7,161 nt of DNA from Actinomycetota bacterium (lineage in GTDB: Bacteria; Actinomycetota; Acidimicrobiia; Acidimicrobiales; UBA8592), in assembly GCA_002712415.1 (NCBI GenBank), contig PATO01000029.1:8080-15240 (forward strand). Direction: 5' to 3'. The position numbers and the translations under genes are program-made. This document shows, piece after piece, positions 5,289 through 7,161 of this stretch (its first letter is position 1; each line of letters begins with the position of its first letter). Under the pieces are notes generated by a model that was not told the origin of the DNA, searched no databases, and saw only the letters and a program-made list of their open reading frames with translations.

Positions 5289-7114
5289 TACTCCGATGGT
5301 TGGAGTGGCTCGTACTCAGGTATTTCTTGACCTGGAGGTGGTTCATCGTACTGATCTACTGCTGTTGCTGCATTAAAGAGGTCAATTGGCTCGGTTGGAA
5401 ATTCTCCCCACAAGTATCGAAGGCCAGCGTCGGCATATTGGTACATTCCAATTCCCTCAGCATCAGTTTCGTCTCGTCCGACTGCTTCAGTGTCCCACCA
5501 GAATACGGTCACTTCGTCGTTTCCGAAGAAATCATATTCGAGTTCAGGAGGCCATCTTCCCTTTTCTCCCCATGAGAATGAGGATGATGTGGTGCGTCTC
5601 TCAGTTGGGTCAGCACGATTTAGCCCCTCTCTCCAATTGTCGTAGGTTAGGTCAGGCCCTATCCCTTGGATGATTGGGTAGAAGGTCGCTGGCCAGGGGT
5701 CTATAACGCCTAGGGAATCATCTGCTGGCGCTGGTTCTCCAAAGAACCAGCGGTAACGGAAGGGGGCGCCTGCTTTCAATGGGTCAACGCCGACTCCTAG
5801 CGTCGTGATACCGAATGCGTTTGCCCATTGTTCTTGATCGTATGTTCTTGCGAATGCAGTTGTATCAGCCAACACACTTCCGATATGTACCCATTCAGGG
5901 AAATAACCCTGTGCGGTAGCTTCGCGTGTAAAGTCTCTCATTGCAATTGGATCAGAGCTGAAAAGCACGCTCGTTACTCCTGCTGACTTGAATTTTGAAA
6001 TTGCTGAAGCGGCACTTTCTTGAAGAGTTGCTGGGTCAAGTGCGTAGGCTACGGTTTCGACAATATCAACTCCGTTCTCTTCGAGTTGATTTTCAAAATC
6101 TTGGTTATTCTCTACGGATGCTTCGCCGCTTTCGATGTAGAGACGACCGAACACTCTTTCCTGATTGTGATAACTTTCGTCACCTGCATATTCTGCGGTT
6201 CGCCCGGCAAGTTGTTTAGTAACGTATTCAACTCCCATGAGAGTGTTTTGCTCTCCACTCATTGAGAAAGTCCAGCTGAGCGGATCGTTTTCTCGATAAA
6301 AATCAATTTGTTGACTTGGACCGCAGGCCAGACATGCGATTCCTCGGGAAACAAGCTCGTCTTCGAAAGCGTTTGTTAGATTTGGGCCGTTCCAAACCAT
6401 GAAGGGATCATATTCTTCCGCTATTTTTACGGCATCTGCTCGCGCCGATATGGGATCTGCTACGTTCCCAGATCCTTCATAAAATATAAGATTGACTTTT
6501 CTACCGTAGGTTTCATAATAAGTTTCATAGTATTGAAGGAGCCCTCGTAAGCTTGCTTCTGCATCAGCGTTCGTGTCGTCACCTGCTATTGGGCCAGTGA
6601 TGTAATTGAGTATGAAGTCATTTTCCTGCCATCTCCAATACACAATAGTTATTGAGTCTTCAGTTACGCCACGAGCTGTTTCTCCTCCATTGTCGCCAGA
6701 GAAGGGAGCGAAACATTCGGATGCTCCTACGACGGGTAGTTTAAGCCTTCCAGTTTCAATATCACATCTATCACCCCAGTCAATGTCTGTCAGACATCGA
6801 GTTTGTGCCTCTGAGAAAAACATGACCCCAGGAAATAGATCATCCCTTGCGTCACCAGCAGTTGGGCAATCATCTGCTACTTCAAGGTCTTTAGATGGGG
6901 CGGCGGTCTCTTCTTCATTCGCCGAGCTCCCTGGTTCTTCGGTTGATGATTGTGGAGAACTGGAACTCTCTGACTGGCTTGGAGCTGAGTCAGTTGATTC
7001 ACTGCTTCCACCGCAGCTTGTTGCTAGCAGTGCGATTGTTGCGAACCCAGCAATCAGCATTGTGAGCTTTCGTAGCGGATTTTCTCTTCCTGTATTGTAT
7101 GTTCGCAATTTCAT
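5288..7114 (-). CDS. ABC transporter substrate-binding lipoprotein, branched-chain amino acid (periplasmic binding protein type 1) class
   Basis: A secreted, lipid-anchored solute-binding protein of 608 residues from the chosen start. ATG 7114 is preferred because a GGGGGG run ends 6 bases upstream and it gives a clean signal peptide: a basic n-region with several Arg/Lys, then MLIAGFATIALLATSC with lipobox Cys34. An in-frame ATG at 7150 would add 12 residues but has no ribosome site. After Cys34 comes a Ser/Glu/Pro linker (about 36-75), then a Cys-containing segment (Cys83, 107, 117, 134) and a type-1 binding fold from about 148 (SITIVYWRW onward), with a CLAC pair (261-264) and a Pro/Glu-rich tail. 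It is longer than typical LivJ-like proteins of about 370-400 residues; the N-terminal extension accounts for much of this. The permease and ATPase genes are not visible. The stop overlaps the PhyH-like gene by one base, implying a shared transcript. The ligand is unknown. Confidence 0.88.
   Translation of the reverse strand: MKLRTYNTGRENPLRKLTMLIAGFATIALLATSCGGSSESTDSAPSQSESSSSPQSSTEEPGSSANEEETAAPSKDLEVADDCPTAGDARDDLFPGVMFFSEAQTRCLTDIDWGDRCDIETGRLKLPVVGASECFAPFSGDNGGETARGVTEDSITIVYWRWQENDFILNYITGPIAGDDTNADAEASLRGLLQYYETYYETYGRKVNLIFYEGSGNVADPISARADAVKIAEEYDPFMVWNGPNLTNAFEDELVSRGIACLACGPSQQIDFYRENDPLSWTFSMSGEQNTLMGVEYVTKQLAGRTAEYAGDESYHNQERVFGRLYIESGEASVENNQDFENQLEENGVDIVETVAYALDPATLQESAASAISKFKSAGVTSVLFSSDPIAMRDFTREATAQGYFPEWVHIGSVLADTTAFARTYDQEQWANAFGITTLGVGVDPLKAGAPFRYRWFFGEPAPADDSLGVIDPWPATFYPIIQGIGPDLTYDNWREGLNRADPTERRTTSSSFSWGEKGRWPPELEYDFFGNDEVTVFWWDTEAVGRDETDAEGIGMYQYADAGLRYLWGEFPTEPIDLFNAATAVDQYDEPPPGQEIPEYEPLQPSE
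5729..5752. repeat. Perfect inverted repeat (10-base arms, 4-base loop) inside the lipoprotein gene
   Basis: CGCTGGTTCT (5729-5738) and AGAACCAGCG (5743-5752) are exact reverse complements separated by CCAA. The RNA of either strand could form a 10-bp stem with six G-C pairs. It lies within the coding sequence of the substrate-binding lipoprotein, over codons for FFGEPAP, and is not followed by a T-run on either strand, so it is not a standard intrinsic terminator. Its role, if any, is unknown. Confidence 0.7.
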
Positions 7115-7120
7115 GTCTGG

Positions 7121-7126
7121 CCCCCC
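7121..7126 (-). promoter_or_regulatory. Ribosome binding site that decides the lipoprotein start
   Basis: On the minus strand GGGGGG ends 6 bases before the ATG at 7114. Nothing similar precedes the earlier in-frame ATG at 7150, where the 11 visible upstream bases are A/T-rich. This favours the shorter protein. Confidence 0.55.
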
Positions 7127-7161
7127 GAAAACTTTGATTGTTTTGAACATTAGTGCATTTT

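Noticed and set aside
4685..5575. Several open frames of 80-124 codons on the plus strand opposite the PhyH-like and lipoprotein genes
   Set aside because: They are antisense to genes with clear family motifs, their proteins show no recognisable domains, and they have no convincing ribosome sites.
7115..7150. Upstream in-frame ATG at 7150 as the lipoprotein start
   Set aside because: It has no ribosome binding site in the visible 11 bases upstream and would place twelve extra residues before a normal signal peptide; the ATG at 7114 has a G-rich site at good spacing. It cannot be fully excluded.

Overview
The window is a compact, protein-coding stretch of bacterial DNA. By eye the base composition is in the mid-40s % GC (not computed). 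It carries five complete genes and the start of a sixth. They fall into two divergent arms around one intergenic region of about 175 bases, plus a second minus-strand pair that meets the plus-strand pair tail to tail. There are no RNA genes, insertion sequences, integrases, CRISPR arrays or phage genes. The combination of a CoxL-like molybdenum hydroxylase, a Rieske oxygenase, a PhyH-family oxygenase and a Ser/Glu-rich lipoprotein with an Actinobacteria-like LATSC lipobox suggests an aerobic, free-living heterotroph. A marine Acidimicrobiia-type actinobacterium fits best, and a SAR202-like Chloroflexi is the main alternative. This placement rests on gene content and style only, not on a marker gene.

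Layout. Minus strand, 1-1465: a Rieske non-heme iron oxygenase alpha subunit, followed with a 1-base overlap by the first 35 codons of a small unidentified protein that runs off the left edge. 1466-1640: a divergent regulatory region. Plus strand, 1641-4447: a xanthine dehydrogenase/CoxL-family molybdopterin-binding subunit, with its stop overlapping by 1 base the GTG start of a SnoaL/NTF2-fold protein. Minus strand, 7114-4452: a branched-chain-type ABC substrate-binding lipoprotein, with its stop overlapping by 1 base the start of a phytanoyl-CoA dioxygenase-like Fe(II)/2-oxoglutarate oxygenase. The SnoaL-like and PhyH-like genes converge with only 4 bases between their stop codons.

How they may work together (inference). 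The set resembles a catabolic module for an organic compound. The lipoprotein would capture the substrate outside the membrane. The PhyH-like, Rieske and molybdenum enzymes are three mechanistically different hydroxylation/oxidation steps, and the SnoaL-fold protein is a likely small isomerase, dehydratase or accessory protein. Essential partners are missing from the window: the FAD and 2Fe-2S subunits normally needed by the Mo subunit, the reductase for the Rieske enzyme, and the permease/ATPase subunits for the ABC system. They must lie outside it or elsewhere in the genome. No substrate can be assigned from sequence alone. I did not find a clear-cut undescribed defence or mobile system. The most interesting points are the gene combination and pairings, the Glu-type bridging residue of the Rieske enzyme, the lone Mo subunit coupled to an NTF2-fold protein, and a strong perfect hairpin inside the lipoprotein gene.
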